In this document: positions 10,782 through 20,720 of the stretch, in pieces
Numbering within the stretch: position 1 is the first letter of the stretch
Layout: each line of letters begins with the position of its first letter
Origin: Cyanophora paradoxa
Lineage: Eukaryota > Glaucocystophyceae > Cyanophorales > Cyanophoraceae
NCBI GenBank assembly: GCA_004431415.1
Contig: QPMI01000538.1
Location: forward strand, 1-51,355
Length of the DNA stretch: 51,355 bases
Direction of reading: 5' to 3'
The notes under the pieces: generated by a model
Database searches by the model: none
What the model saw: only the letters and a program-made list of their open reading frames with translations
Told to the model about the DNA's origin: nothing
Position numbers and translations under genes: made by a program

Positions 10782-12861
10782 GCTTTTCGAATTACGGACT
10801 AGATTATCATCTCCCATCAGCGAGATCAAAGAATACGGGGACATATACTAGACTCGCGCCCAGTGATATCGATACGCCCCGGCCCCTTTAGTTTTACAGA
10901 CTGTGACCCCGTCGACGTCGTGTCGCGATCATGAGCCGCTGCACGGCCTCCAATTGCCCAAATTACAATTGCAAGCTGCCTCGTGCATTCGCCCCCCTGT
11001 GGCGAGCCGCCCTAGGCCTTTCGCCGCGCTTTGCGGCCTCCCTAGCTATATATAGGCCTCGGCCTGCCCCTTCTCCGGATCCCCTCCTTCCGTTTCCCCC
11101 ATTAATCACAGCAAGGTCGTTAATTCCTTGCTCCCCCTCTCTCCGCATATGATTGCGGGGGCGGGCGGCCGCGGGGGCGGGTGGGGGAGGGCGGGGCGGG
11201 GTAATGTATGGCGGGGCGGGCGGGGCGGGCGGGGGGGCGGGGGCCCGAGGCCGGCGGCCGGCGGCCGCGGCCCCCGACCTAATTGCGATCTAACTGAGTC
11301 GTCGACCTAATTGCAATTAGATCGCAATCAGGTCCTTGCAATTGGATCGCAATTAGGTCCTTATGCCCATTTTATTGTCGGAATTTAGTCGGGGGCGATC
11401 CAATATATTAAGTCTCAGTTAGGTCGTAATTAGATCAGTTGACGTTCGGACCCCTTTTTACTAGTGATCATGAGAAGGAGCCGTCGGGGCGGGGGAGCAG
11501 CGCCGAGACGGTTTCCGCGTCCTGCTTCGAATTCTATGTCAAATTTTGTCAAATTTGTCAAATGCGCCCAGCAGCAGGCGTAGAACAATTAGAACCTTTC
11601 CTTGGCCCGCAGACCCTGCGGCCAGCTTTCAGAGGAGTCCGCTCTTTCTCTCTTTTATTTTCTTTCCACGGACCGCTGCCTTTCTTTCACTTTCTTAGCA
11701 AACGTCTCATACCTTTTTTCGGGCCTGGCCCCTAGCCCGGTGCACCAGATTGTTTAGCACAGTCGGCTGCTAGCGGGGCTGCGCCCCCTCCCTTGAACAA
11801 CTACAGCTAGTTCTCTTGTATGGGCCCAGCCCCACTGCTTTCACGAAGGCTTTTTTGAGATTTTTGCCTTCGGCCCTGCAACTTAGACTAGAGATTAGAT
11901 AGGCCTAAGCCTGGATGTGGGGGGGGGGGGGGGGGGGGGGAGGGGGCGGGGGGAGGGGGGGCGGCGGGGCTAGGAAGAGGGTGCCCGCATAGGTAAGGAC
12001 GCGCCCGCTCAGGACCCCTCGGCGGCGACGGGAGCGGGAGGAGGTAAAAACAAATTTAAATCACAGGCATTCACGTTCAGCTACAGACTGCAAGCGCATG
12101 CGCAGCTGCACTGTCTCCTGCACAGTGCCTGCACTGCGGCAGCTACAAATTTCCTACAATTACTACTAGTATATATATAGGCTACTTGGCTTAGTAGGCT
12201 GCACATATCGTTGCAGGATTACTACGTATACCGTACGTGTAACACTTAAGTAATTAATGCGGGCACTTTAGTATTTTTTTTGAGAGACTACGGAAGGGCA
12301 AACCCCCCGTATAGGTACTACGGTAGTAAAATTAAAAATCGACAAAGCAATCACAAATCAAAGATAGTCGTAGGCAATCGCGATCGCAAGACGTATATAC
12401 GCATAAGAACTAGGGATCACGACGAGGGACAATGCGGTCCCAAATTAATGCGTTTTTCGCTGTCAAAACGCATTAATTTGGGACCGCATTAATATCGAAA
12501 CGCTAAGAAAGTGCTGTATGTACCCCCTTACAGCAGCCAAAAGGCTTAAGCTTCAAAACGCATTAATTCGGTGCCACATTATTATCAATACCAGGGGTCC
12601 GGGTCCAAAAACGCATTTATTACTGGCGCATTAATTAAGTGTTACACGGTAGTATACTAGTAGCCTAGTAGCTAGTATTGGTAGTATGGTACTAGCGCAG
12701 AAAACAAAATCCGACCGTCGGACCGATGATATCGATCGTGTCTTTTGGCACTTCCGGGATCACGGCGGGATCGGATATCGAATCATATTAACGATACCGT
12801 AATACACAATATATTATGTCATGCAAATTTATGTCGTTTTAAAACCCGAGCCTTCAGACTC
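10782..12861. other. Intergenic region, no gene recognised
   Basis: This is about 2 kb with no supported gene. It contains a (GGGGC)n-like G-rich block (11155-11265) and several related 15-20 bp segments built on ATTGCAATTAGATCGCAATTAG (11280-11365). There is a pure G run of about 22 bases (11919-11940), TATA-rich tracts (12165-12180), and a perfect hairpin (12431-12490). It becomes noticeably more AT-rich toward 12.8 kb than the flanking host genes. Confidence 0.6.
12431..12490. repeat. Perfect 26-bp inverted repeat with 8-base loop
   Basis: The left arm 12431-12456 (AATGCGGTCCCAAATTAATG..) is exactly complementary to the right arm 12465-12490. A partial degraded copy of the arm (AAAACGCATTAATTCGGTGCC) lies near 12557. 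It resembles the core of a foldback or MITE element. Confidence 0.8.
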
Positions 12862-15542
12862 TTTCTACATGCATCATTGAAGTTGTCCTTCTAACCCAGG
12901 GCATGCGCAGAGCCGGCTCTGCCTTCGCGTACGCGTGCGCCCTCGGGCGCGTCGCCGTGACGCGACGACGGTAATGGTGGCCACTCCGCCCCGGACGCCC
13001 CGTGCGCCACGCCGCGCTCGCGCCATCCCTTCCCCCGCGCCGGGCCCCGCGGCGCTCCTCTGAGGCGGCGGGACAGGCCGCGGGCGGCTGTGGTGAGCGG
13101 GCGGCTGTGGTGAGCAGGCAGGCCCTCGCGGCCTCCGCCCAGCAGCTCATCGCCGCCTCCGCCTCGGGCGTCGGCGTGTGCGCGCCGGCCCCGCCCCGGC
13201 CTCCCGCCCCCGGCGCTTGCTGAGAAACAAGCCGCAGGCCGGCGGGGCGCGGGGCGCTGCGGCTCATGGAGGTGGCGGCGCTCGTCCTCGCCGCCGCCCT
13301 CAAGGCCGGCAACGAGCGCCTGTGCGCCGGCCGCCCCGCCCCCGCCCCGCCCCGCCCCCGCCGCCTCGCCCTGAGGGCGCGGGGTGCCCAGCAGCCTGAC
13401 GATGGCGGCGGACAAGTACGCGAGGCTCTTCGCGCACGCCGACGCCCCCGCGGCCCTCGCCCTGCAGCTCCTCCACCGCCACCGCGTCGACTCCCCGCTC
13501 CTCGCCGCCCCCACCGCCCACCCCGCCCGCTTCTCCCTCGTCGCCCTCCTCGGCCTGCCCGCCCCGCCCGCTCGTCCCTCGCGGGGCCTGACGGGGCGGG
13601 GCGGGGACAGATCCCGGGGCGGCCTCCTTCACGTCCCTCTTCCGGGCGCACGCGGCCGGCGCCTGAGACCGCGCCATCGCCATGCAGGCGCCCGGACCCC
13701 TCCCGCCCCGCCCCCGCCCCGCCCCGCCCCGCGCCCTCTGACGGAGCCGCAGGGCGCGCCCCGCCGCCCCTCCCTGCCCTCGTACACATCCCCGAACTCC
13801 TCTCTTCCCTCGTCTCCAGTGCGCCGTACCCCTCCCGAACCCGGCGCGGCGCCTCGTACCCCGCCCCGACGCCGGCGCCGCTCCGGCAGACGCGCCGCTG
13901 GTGGCCGGCTCGGCGACCTCTTCCACGAGCTCCCCAGCCGCGCCAGCGAGCTCCCCAGCCACGCCAGCAGGCCCGTACCCCCCCCCCAACTGGACTCGGC
14001 GTACCCCCTCAACCCCGGGCGCGCAGGGCGATGTACAGGGCGCTGCTGGAGGTGCTGGGGGGCCCGGTACCCCCAGGACGTCGGTCAGGCCTGCCTGGCC
14101 GCCGCCGTCGTCCTCCCGAGCCCCCATGGGCGCCCCCGCCGGCGCGCCGCTGGCGCGCTGCAGCGCCGCCGGCTGGCGCCGCCGGCTGGCGCCGCCGGGC
14201 TGCACGGGCGCCGCCACGGGCCCGAGGGCGCATCCCAGCGAACACGCTGCTCAACTGTCCGTGCGAGCTTTCTTCGCCCCGCCCCCCCCCCCCCCCCCCC
14301 TAGCTTGCTTCGTCCGCCGTTTTTTGGAGCGGATCCAACGCTGCCGTTTTTTCGCCCCCCCCCCCCCCCCCCCCTCTGCCGTTTTTTGGAGCGGAACCAA
14401 CGCTGACGCTGGCCGTGCAGCACGCATCCGCCGGCAAAGAGCTCTACTGTGCGTCGCCCCGGCCCTCCACTGAATGAAATGACTGACTGAATTCGACTGG
14501 CGGTGCAGTGGGTTAGACGTTGCTCTAGCTGCAGCAACGGCGGCCGGGGAGGCTGATCGCGGTGCCGTCCCTGCCCCGCCCACCCGAGCATGCGCAGCGG
14601 CTTCTGACGGTGCCGCGCCTCTTGGGCCAGGAAGCTGGCGGAAGCCCGGAGCCAGTGACCATCGCTGTTCCAGCCTGGCTAGCGGATCACACGTACGCCC
14701 GTACCCCTTCCGCGGCATCAATATATAACCCCTCCCCGCTCATTCTCTCCGCACTACAGGCAGGAAGCAGCGAAGCAGAGAGCAGCGCGCGCCCGAGTTC
14801 TTCAGCAGCGACGTCGACCGGCCGAGAGGAAGTCAATTTGATCCGTCATATAGGGGCAGGAAAGCATGTAGAAAGCGTTTCAGGAAGCATTTTTAGATCA
14901 GTGTAGATGCGCTATAATGTCTGAGCAGCGTTTGGTAGTCGGCAACCCGAGAAATTCGGTCTGCCAGCTGCCATACAAACCCAACCACAGGTGGTTGGGA
15001 ATGTATGGCAGTTGGCAAGCGAGGGGTACGGGGAAATCCGTGCAAATCGGGCGAGAATTGTGTTAATTTACGACAAAATTAAAACATAAAATAGACCGAA
15101 TTACCTAATTTTGGGGGGGAGAAACACGAAAATTGCGCTATTTTATCGAAATTTCGGCTCCCACCCCCCGATCAAAATCCCCACCGTGTGGCACCAAATT
15201 AAAATATTGAGCACGAAATTGGCCACTTCCTAGCGCGAGCTCTAGGTCGCCGGGCCGGCGCTCCTCGCCCAGGGCGCGTACAGACTCCGCGCATGTTCCA
15301 ACGCCTTCATAGACATATATATAAGATAGAGCACCCCTGTGAAACTTCAGAATCCGGGTTCTCAATAGTAGGCGGGCCTTAGCGCGAAATTGCCTAGGGG
15401 CGGCATCGAACCCGGGTTGTTCCATTCCAACAGAATTCTTGAAGTTCGGGTACCTTAGCGGGACTTAACAATAGGTAGCTAGCGACTCCGTGACGGGCCG
15501 GAGGTTCCTAGCGATCTTAGCTGGGTTTATGAGAAGGCTCTA
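12862..15542 (+). repeat. Tandem 2.68-kb unit, copy A
   Basis: The unit starts TTTCTACATGCATCATTGAAG and repeats at 15543 and 18223. The first 1.4 kb is extremely GC-rich. It holds possible plus-strand exons of an unrecognised Ala/Leu-rich helical protein: QALAASAQQLIAASASGV near 13110, MEVAALVLAAALKAGNERL near 13266, MAADKYARLFAHADAP near 13402, and ALLEVLG near 14040. The last kilobase is non-coding, with C-runs, a hairpin (14963-15016), and AT-rich sequence. The long ORFs on both strands here are products of composition and were not called as genes. Confidence 0.88.
14963..15016. repeat. Strong hairpin within tandem unit (copy A)
   Basis: The arms are GCCAGCTGCCATACA and TGTATGGCAGTTGGC (one G-U pair), then a 2/2 internal loop, a second stem CCCAACCAC/GTGGTTGGG, and a 2-base loop. 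The shape resembles a small-RNA precursor or transposon end. It is repeated exactly at 17643-17696. Confidence 0.7.
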
Positions 15543-18222
15543 TTTCTACATGCATCATTGAAGTTGTCCTTCTAACCCAGGGCATGCGCAGAGCCGGCTC
15601 TGCCTTCGCGTACGCGTGCGCCCTCGGGCGCGTCGCCGTGACGCGACGACGGTAATGGTGGCCACTCCGCCCGGACGCCCCGTGCGCCACGCCGCGCTCG
15701 CGCCATCCCTTCCCCCGCGCCGGGCCCCGCGGCGCTCCTCTGAGGCGGCGGGACAGGCCGCGGGCGGCTGTGGTGAGCGGGCGGCTGTGGTGAGCAGGCA
15801 GGCCCTCGCGGCCTCCGCCCAGCAGCTCATCGCCGCCTCCGCCTCGGGCGTCGGCGTGTGCGCGCCGGCCCCCGCCCGGCCTCCCGCCCCCGGCGCTTGC
15901 TGAGAAACAAGCCGCAGGCCGGCGGGGCGCGGGGCGCTGCGGCTCATGGAGGTGGCGGCGCTCGTCCTCGCCGCCGCCCTCAAGGCCGGCAACGAGCGCC
16001 TGTGCGCCGGCCGCCCCGCCCCGCCCCGCCCCCGCCCCCGCCGCCTCGCCCTGAGGGGCGCGGGGTGCCCAGCAGCCTGACGATGGCGGCGGACAAGTAC
16101 GCGAGGCTCTTCGCGCACGCCGACGCCCCCGCGGCCCTCGCCCTGCAGCTCCTCCACCGCCACCGCGTCGACTCCCCGCTCCTCGCCGCCCCACCGCCCA
16201 CCCGCCCGCTTCTCCCTCGTCGCCCTCCTCGGCCTGCCCCGCCCCGCCCGCTCGTCCCTCGCGGGGCCTGACGGGGCGGGGCGGGGACAGATCCCGGGGC
16301 GGCCTCCTTCACGTCCCTCTTCCGGGCGCACGCGGCCGGCGCCTGAGACCGCGCCATCGCCATGCAGGCGCCCGGACCCCTCCCGCCCCGCCCCCCGCCC
16401 CGCCCCGCCCCGCGCCCTCTGACGGAGCCGCAGGGCGCGCCCCCGCCGCCCCTCCCTGCCCTCGTACACATCCCCGAACTCCTCTCTTCCCTCGTCTCCA
16501 GTGCGCCGTACCCCTCCCGAACCCGGCGCGGCGCCTCGTACCCCGCCCCGACGCCGGCGCCGCTCCGGCAGACGCGCCGCTGGTGGCCGGCTCGGCGACC
16601 TCTTCCACGAGCTCCCCAGCCGCGCCAGCGAGCTCCCCAGCCACGCCAGCAGGCCCGTACCCCCCCCCCAACTGGACTCGGCGTACCCCCCTCAACCCCG
16701 GGCGCGCAGGGCGATGTACAGGGCGCTGCTGGAGGTGCTGGGGGCCCGGTACCCCCCAGGACGTCGGTCAGGCCTGCCTGGCCGCCGCCGTCGTCCTCCC
16801 GAGCCCCCATGGGCGCCCCGCCGGCGCGCCGCTGGCGCGCTGCAGCGCCGCCGGCTGGCGCCGCCGGCTGGCGCCGCCGGGCTGCACGGGCGCCGCCACG
16901 GGCCCGAGGGCGCATCCCAGCGAACACGCTGCTCAACTGTCCGTGCGAGCTTTCTTCGCCCGCCCCTCCCCCCTCCCCCCCTAGCTTGCTTCGTCCGCCG
17001 TTTTTTGGAGCGGATCCAACGCTGCCGTTTTTTCGCCCCCCCCCCCCCCCCCCCTCTGCCGTTTTTTGGAGCGGAACCAACGCTGACGCTGGCCGTGCAG
17101 CACGCATCCGCCGGCAAAGAGCTCTACTGTGCGTCGCCCCGGCCCTCCACTGAATGAAATGACTGACTGAATTCGACTGGCGGTGCAGTGGGTTAGACGT
17201 TGCTCTAGCTGCAGCAACGGCGGCCGGGGAGGCTGATCGCGGTGCCGTCCCTGCCCCGCCCACCCGAGCATGCGCAGCGGCTTCTGACGGTGCCGCGCCT
17301 CTTGGGCCAGGAAGCTGGCGGAAGCCCGGAGCCAGTGACCATCGCTGTTCCAGCCTGGCTAGCGGATCACACGTACGCCCGTACCCCTTCCGCGGCATCA
17401 ATATATAACCCCTCCCCGCTCATTCTCTCCGCACTACAGGCAGGAAGCAGCGAAGCAGAGAGCAGCGCGCGCCCGAGTTCTTCAGCAGCGACGTCGACCG
17501 GCCGAGAGGAAGTCAATTTGATCCGTCATATAGGGGCAGGAAAGCATGTAGAAAGCGTTTCAGGAAGCATTTTTAGATCAGTGTAGATGCGCTATAATGT
17601 CTGAGCAGCGTTTGGTAGTCGGCAACCCGAGAAATTCGGTCTGCCAGCTGCCATACAAACCCAACCACAGGTGGTTGGGAATGTATGGCAGTTGGCAAGC
17701 GAGGGGTACGGGGAAATCCGTGCAAATCGGGCGAGAATTGTGTTAATTTACGACAAAATTAAAACATAAAATAGACCGAATTACCTAATTTTGGGGGGGA
17801 GAAACACGAAAATTGCGCTATTTTATCGAAATTTCGGCTCCCACCCCCCGATCAAAATCCCCACCGTGTGGCACCAAATTAAAATATTGAGCACGAAATT
17901 GGCCACTTCCTAGCGCGAGCTCTAGGTCGCCGGGCCGGCGCTCCTCGCCCAGGGCGCGTACAGACTCCGCGCATGTTCCAACGCCTTCATAGACATATAT
18001 ATAAGATAGAGCACCCCTGTGAAACTTCAGAATCCGGGTTCTCAATAGTAGGCGGGCCTTAGCGCGAAATTGCCTAGGGGCGGCATCGAACCCGGGTTGT
18101 TCCATTCCAACAGAATTCTTGAAGTTCGGGTACCTTAGCGGGACTTAACAATAGGTAGCTAGCGACTCCGTGACGGGCCGGAGGTTCCTAGCGATCTTAG
18201 CTGGGTTTATGAGAAGGCTCTA
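15543..18222 (+). repeat. Tandem 2.68-kb unit, copy B
   Basis: This is a head-to-tail repeat of copy A. Differences are almost all one-base length changes in C or G runs in the GC-rich first half; the AT-richer second half (from about 17060) is practically identical. It includes the same hairpin at 17643-17696. The near-identity indicates recent amplification or gene conversion. Confidence 0.88.
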
Positions 18223-18940
18223 TTTCTACATGCATCATTGAAGTTGTCCTTCTAACCCAGGGCATGCGCAGAGCCGGCTCTGCCTTCGCGTACGCGTGCG
18301 CCCTCGGGCGCGTCGCCGTGACGCGACGACGGTAATGGTGGCCACTCCGCCCCGGACGCCCCGTGCGCCACGCCGCGCTCGCGCCATCCCTTCCCCCGCG
18401 CCGGGCCCCGCGGCGCTCCTCTGAGGCGGCGGGACAGGCCGCGGGCGGCTGTGGTGAGCGGGCGGCTGTGGTGAGCAGGCAGGCCCTCGCGGCCTCCGCC
18501 CAGCAGCTCATCGCCGCCTCCGCCTCGGGCGTCGGCGTGTGCGCGCCGGCCCCCGCCCCGGCCTCCCGCCCCCGGCGCTTGCTGAGAAACAAGCCGCAGG
18601 CCGGCGGGGCGCGGGGCGCTGCGGCTCATGGAGGTGGCGGCGCTCGTCCTCGCCGCCGCCCTCAAGGCCGGCAACGAGCGCCTGTGCGCCGGCCGCCCCG
18701 CCCCCGCCCCGCCCCGCCCCGCCGCCTCGCCCTGAGGGGCGCGGGGTGCCCAGCAGCCTGACGATGGCGGCGGACAAGTACGCGAGGCTCTTCGCGCACG
18801 CCGACGCCCCCGCGGCCCTCGCCCTGCAGCTCCTCCACCGCCACCGCGTCGACTCCCCGCTCCTCGCCGCCCCACCGCCCACCCGCCCGCTTCTCCCTCG
18901 TCGCCCTCCTCGGCCTGCCCCGCCCCGCCCGCTCGTCCCT
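18223..18940 (+). repeat. Tandem 2.68-kb unit, truncated copy C
   Basis: This follows copies A and B for about 718 bp, then stops abruptly after GCTCGTCCCT. The next base belongs to the minus-strand GTPase exon. The array is therefore 2.27 units long and its right boundary cuts another gene. Confidence 0.85.
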
Positions 18941-19842
18941 TGTGGAGGGTGCGGCGGCACTTGTCGAGGTTCTCCGCGTCCGCCGCGTCCACCACGAAGA
19001 TGCAGCAGAAGAGCTGGGGGGGTCAGGGGGGGGTAGAGGGCCGGCTGGGAGCGAGGGGGCGCGGGGGGGGGGGGGGGCGGCGGCCCGCGGCCGGGCCGTC
19101 GGGAAGAAAAGAGCTGGCGCGGGCTAGGGATTGGGTGGGGGCGAGGGGGAGCGGTGGCCCTCGGCCAGGTCGTCGGGGGGAGGGGGGGTACGCGGCGCAC
19201 GTCGATGAGATACCTGCGGGCGGGGGTAAGCGGGGCGGGGCGGGGCGGGACAGGGCGGGAGAGGCGGCGGGGGGCCGCTATGCTCGGCTGGGCGGGGCGG
19301 GTCGGCGGCGGCGGCGGCGGCGGCGGCGCGCCGCTAGGAGGCCGCGCTGCTCTGCTCTGCTCTGCTCTGCTTGGCGGGGCGCGGGGCGCTGCTCACTTGG
19401 ACCAGACCTCTGGGTCGATACGGTACGAGTGGCCCAGCTCGAACTTGCCCGTCGTGAAGCTCACCTGCCGCCGCGCCGGGCCGGGCCACAGTCAGCGACG
19501 TTTTAGGTGGCGCCTAAGCGGCGGCGTCCTTCGTCTATCCGCTGCGCTCGCGCCCGCGCGGCGCTGAGCTCTCCCTCCGGCGCCCCAGCGGCCTGCCCCG
19601 CCGACTCCGGCCGTCCTCTAGCCGCGAGCGGGGCGCGCGCTGACCTTCTCGCCCCCGCACTCGACGAGCTCCGGGCGCGCTGCGGCGTGACGCGACGCGC
19701 CTCAGCGCGCCGGGCACGCGGGTGGGCGGGCGCTGCGATGGGGCGGCGGCGGCGGCGCGCCTTTGAGGATCTCGCCAACGGCTCGCCGCAGCGGGTCCAT
19801 CAGCGTCTTCTTACCCGCGCCGATGTGCCCCGTGAGGCCGAT
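18941..19842 (-). pseudogene. ARF/Sar1-like small GTPase gene, 3'-truncated, multi-exon
   Basis: Minus-strand exons read in order. The exon starting after an AG at 19842 reads IGLTGHIGAGKKTLMDPL, a P-loop-like segment. A short exon 19679-19645 reads ..PELVECGGEK. Exon 19464-19397 reads VSFTTGKFELGHSYRIDPEVW, at the place where ARF/Sar1 proteins have FTTFDLGGH..W. Exon 19013-18941 reads CCIFVVDAADAENLDKCRRT, like the family's FVVDAADRER. The P-loop has Lys where Ser/Thr is usual, and the glycine-pair motif is altered. This is therefore a divergent member or a decayed copy. The donor after WSK lacks one G. The gene stops at the tandem-array boundary before any NKxD or SAK motif, so the last third of the G domain is missing. 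Family assignment is inference from these short matches. Confidence 0.45.
19305..19375. repeat. Trinucleotide and pentanucleotide microsatellites
   Basis: A (GGC)n run (about 19303-19328) is followed by (CTCTG)n (about 19351-19372), both within an intron of the putative GTPase gene. Confidence 0.7.
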
Positions 19843-20720
19843 CTGCGCGCGGAGGTTCGCCGCGGCCGATGCGGGTCCGAGCTACCGCGAACGTGCAAGC
19901 TTCAGGGCGCACCGGCATCATGGCGCCGCTTGGGCCCTTGGGCTTCGACGACGGTGCAGCGGGAGCCGCCATCGTTCGAGCGCGGTCCGGAGGGCTGCCT
20001 GCGTGTCGATCTTCGCCTAGTCTACGTCAGAGACGATTGCGCTACTCGTGCTGAGCCCGGCTGGGCGCTACGAGGCGCGCGCCGAAACCCAGACCAGGCT
20101 CGGGCGCAAGCTCGGACGACGCACGCCTGCCACTCTCCGAGTCGTCCGCAACACGCCTCGCTGGCCTACCTCGCCGGGCGCGCTGAGCCCGATTCGGCCG
20201 TGACGAAGCACAGCGTACCCCGTACACAAGCCAAACTTCGGTCCCAGCCGAGCGCGGCCATTACAGAAGCGCCGATAGGTGCGTGCGAGAGTTCTATGCG
20301 CTTCTTGCGCACAAGCCGCTCACTGCCGGTTGTTGCAGCCGCAATTCTCTCCGCAGCCCGACGCCGCAACGGTCGCCGCAACGATCGCTGACTGCTTCTA
20401 AGGCTTGTCTTGTATTCCCTCCATTGCGAGCGATCCGCCGCCGCCGCCGCGAACGAGCTCTTGCAATTGTTTCGCGAGGCGCGCGCCGGCGCGCGGAAAA
20501 TGCGTCATCATCGCCGACGGCGAGGTAAAGCAGCTCAAGCCGAAGGAGGCGCCCAATCAGCACACGTAGCGTCGTTGCGCGGCTTGTGGTCGTACGGCAT
20601 ACCGAGCTCGCTGGTACGTGAAGTTAAAGCCGCGCGCCTGCAGCTGCGGCGCTAGTCGTGCAGCTCGCGCAGCTTTAGCAAGCCCGTCCGCGACTGATCG
20701 CACCTTGCGCATGTGCAGGG
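19843..20720. other. No gene confidently recognised
   Basis: This is GC-rich sequence between the 5' exon of the minus-strand GTPase and the first supported exon of the plus-strand TPR gene. It may hold 5' exons of either, but nothing with a recognisable domain or a clear splice pattern was found. Confidence 0.4.

Noticed and set aside
12862-14300. Talin-like I/LWEQ or HEAT-repeat protein in the tandem unit
   Set aside because: Only Ala/Leu-rich helical snippets were seen; no diagnostic residues, so no family is claimed.
15385-15425. tRNA gene or tRNA-derived SINE on the minus strand (GGGTTCGATGCC resembles a B box)
   Set aside because: No A box at the right distance and no acceptor or anticodon stem could be formed. 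The GTGGGTTAGACG word near 14508 is likewise isolated.
19760-19842. Dephospho-CoA kinase, because of IGLTGHIGAGKK
   Set aside because: The following exons match the ARF/Sar1 order (FTT..F.LGH, FVVDAADAEN) better than a CoaE protein; the resemblance is limited to the P-loop.
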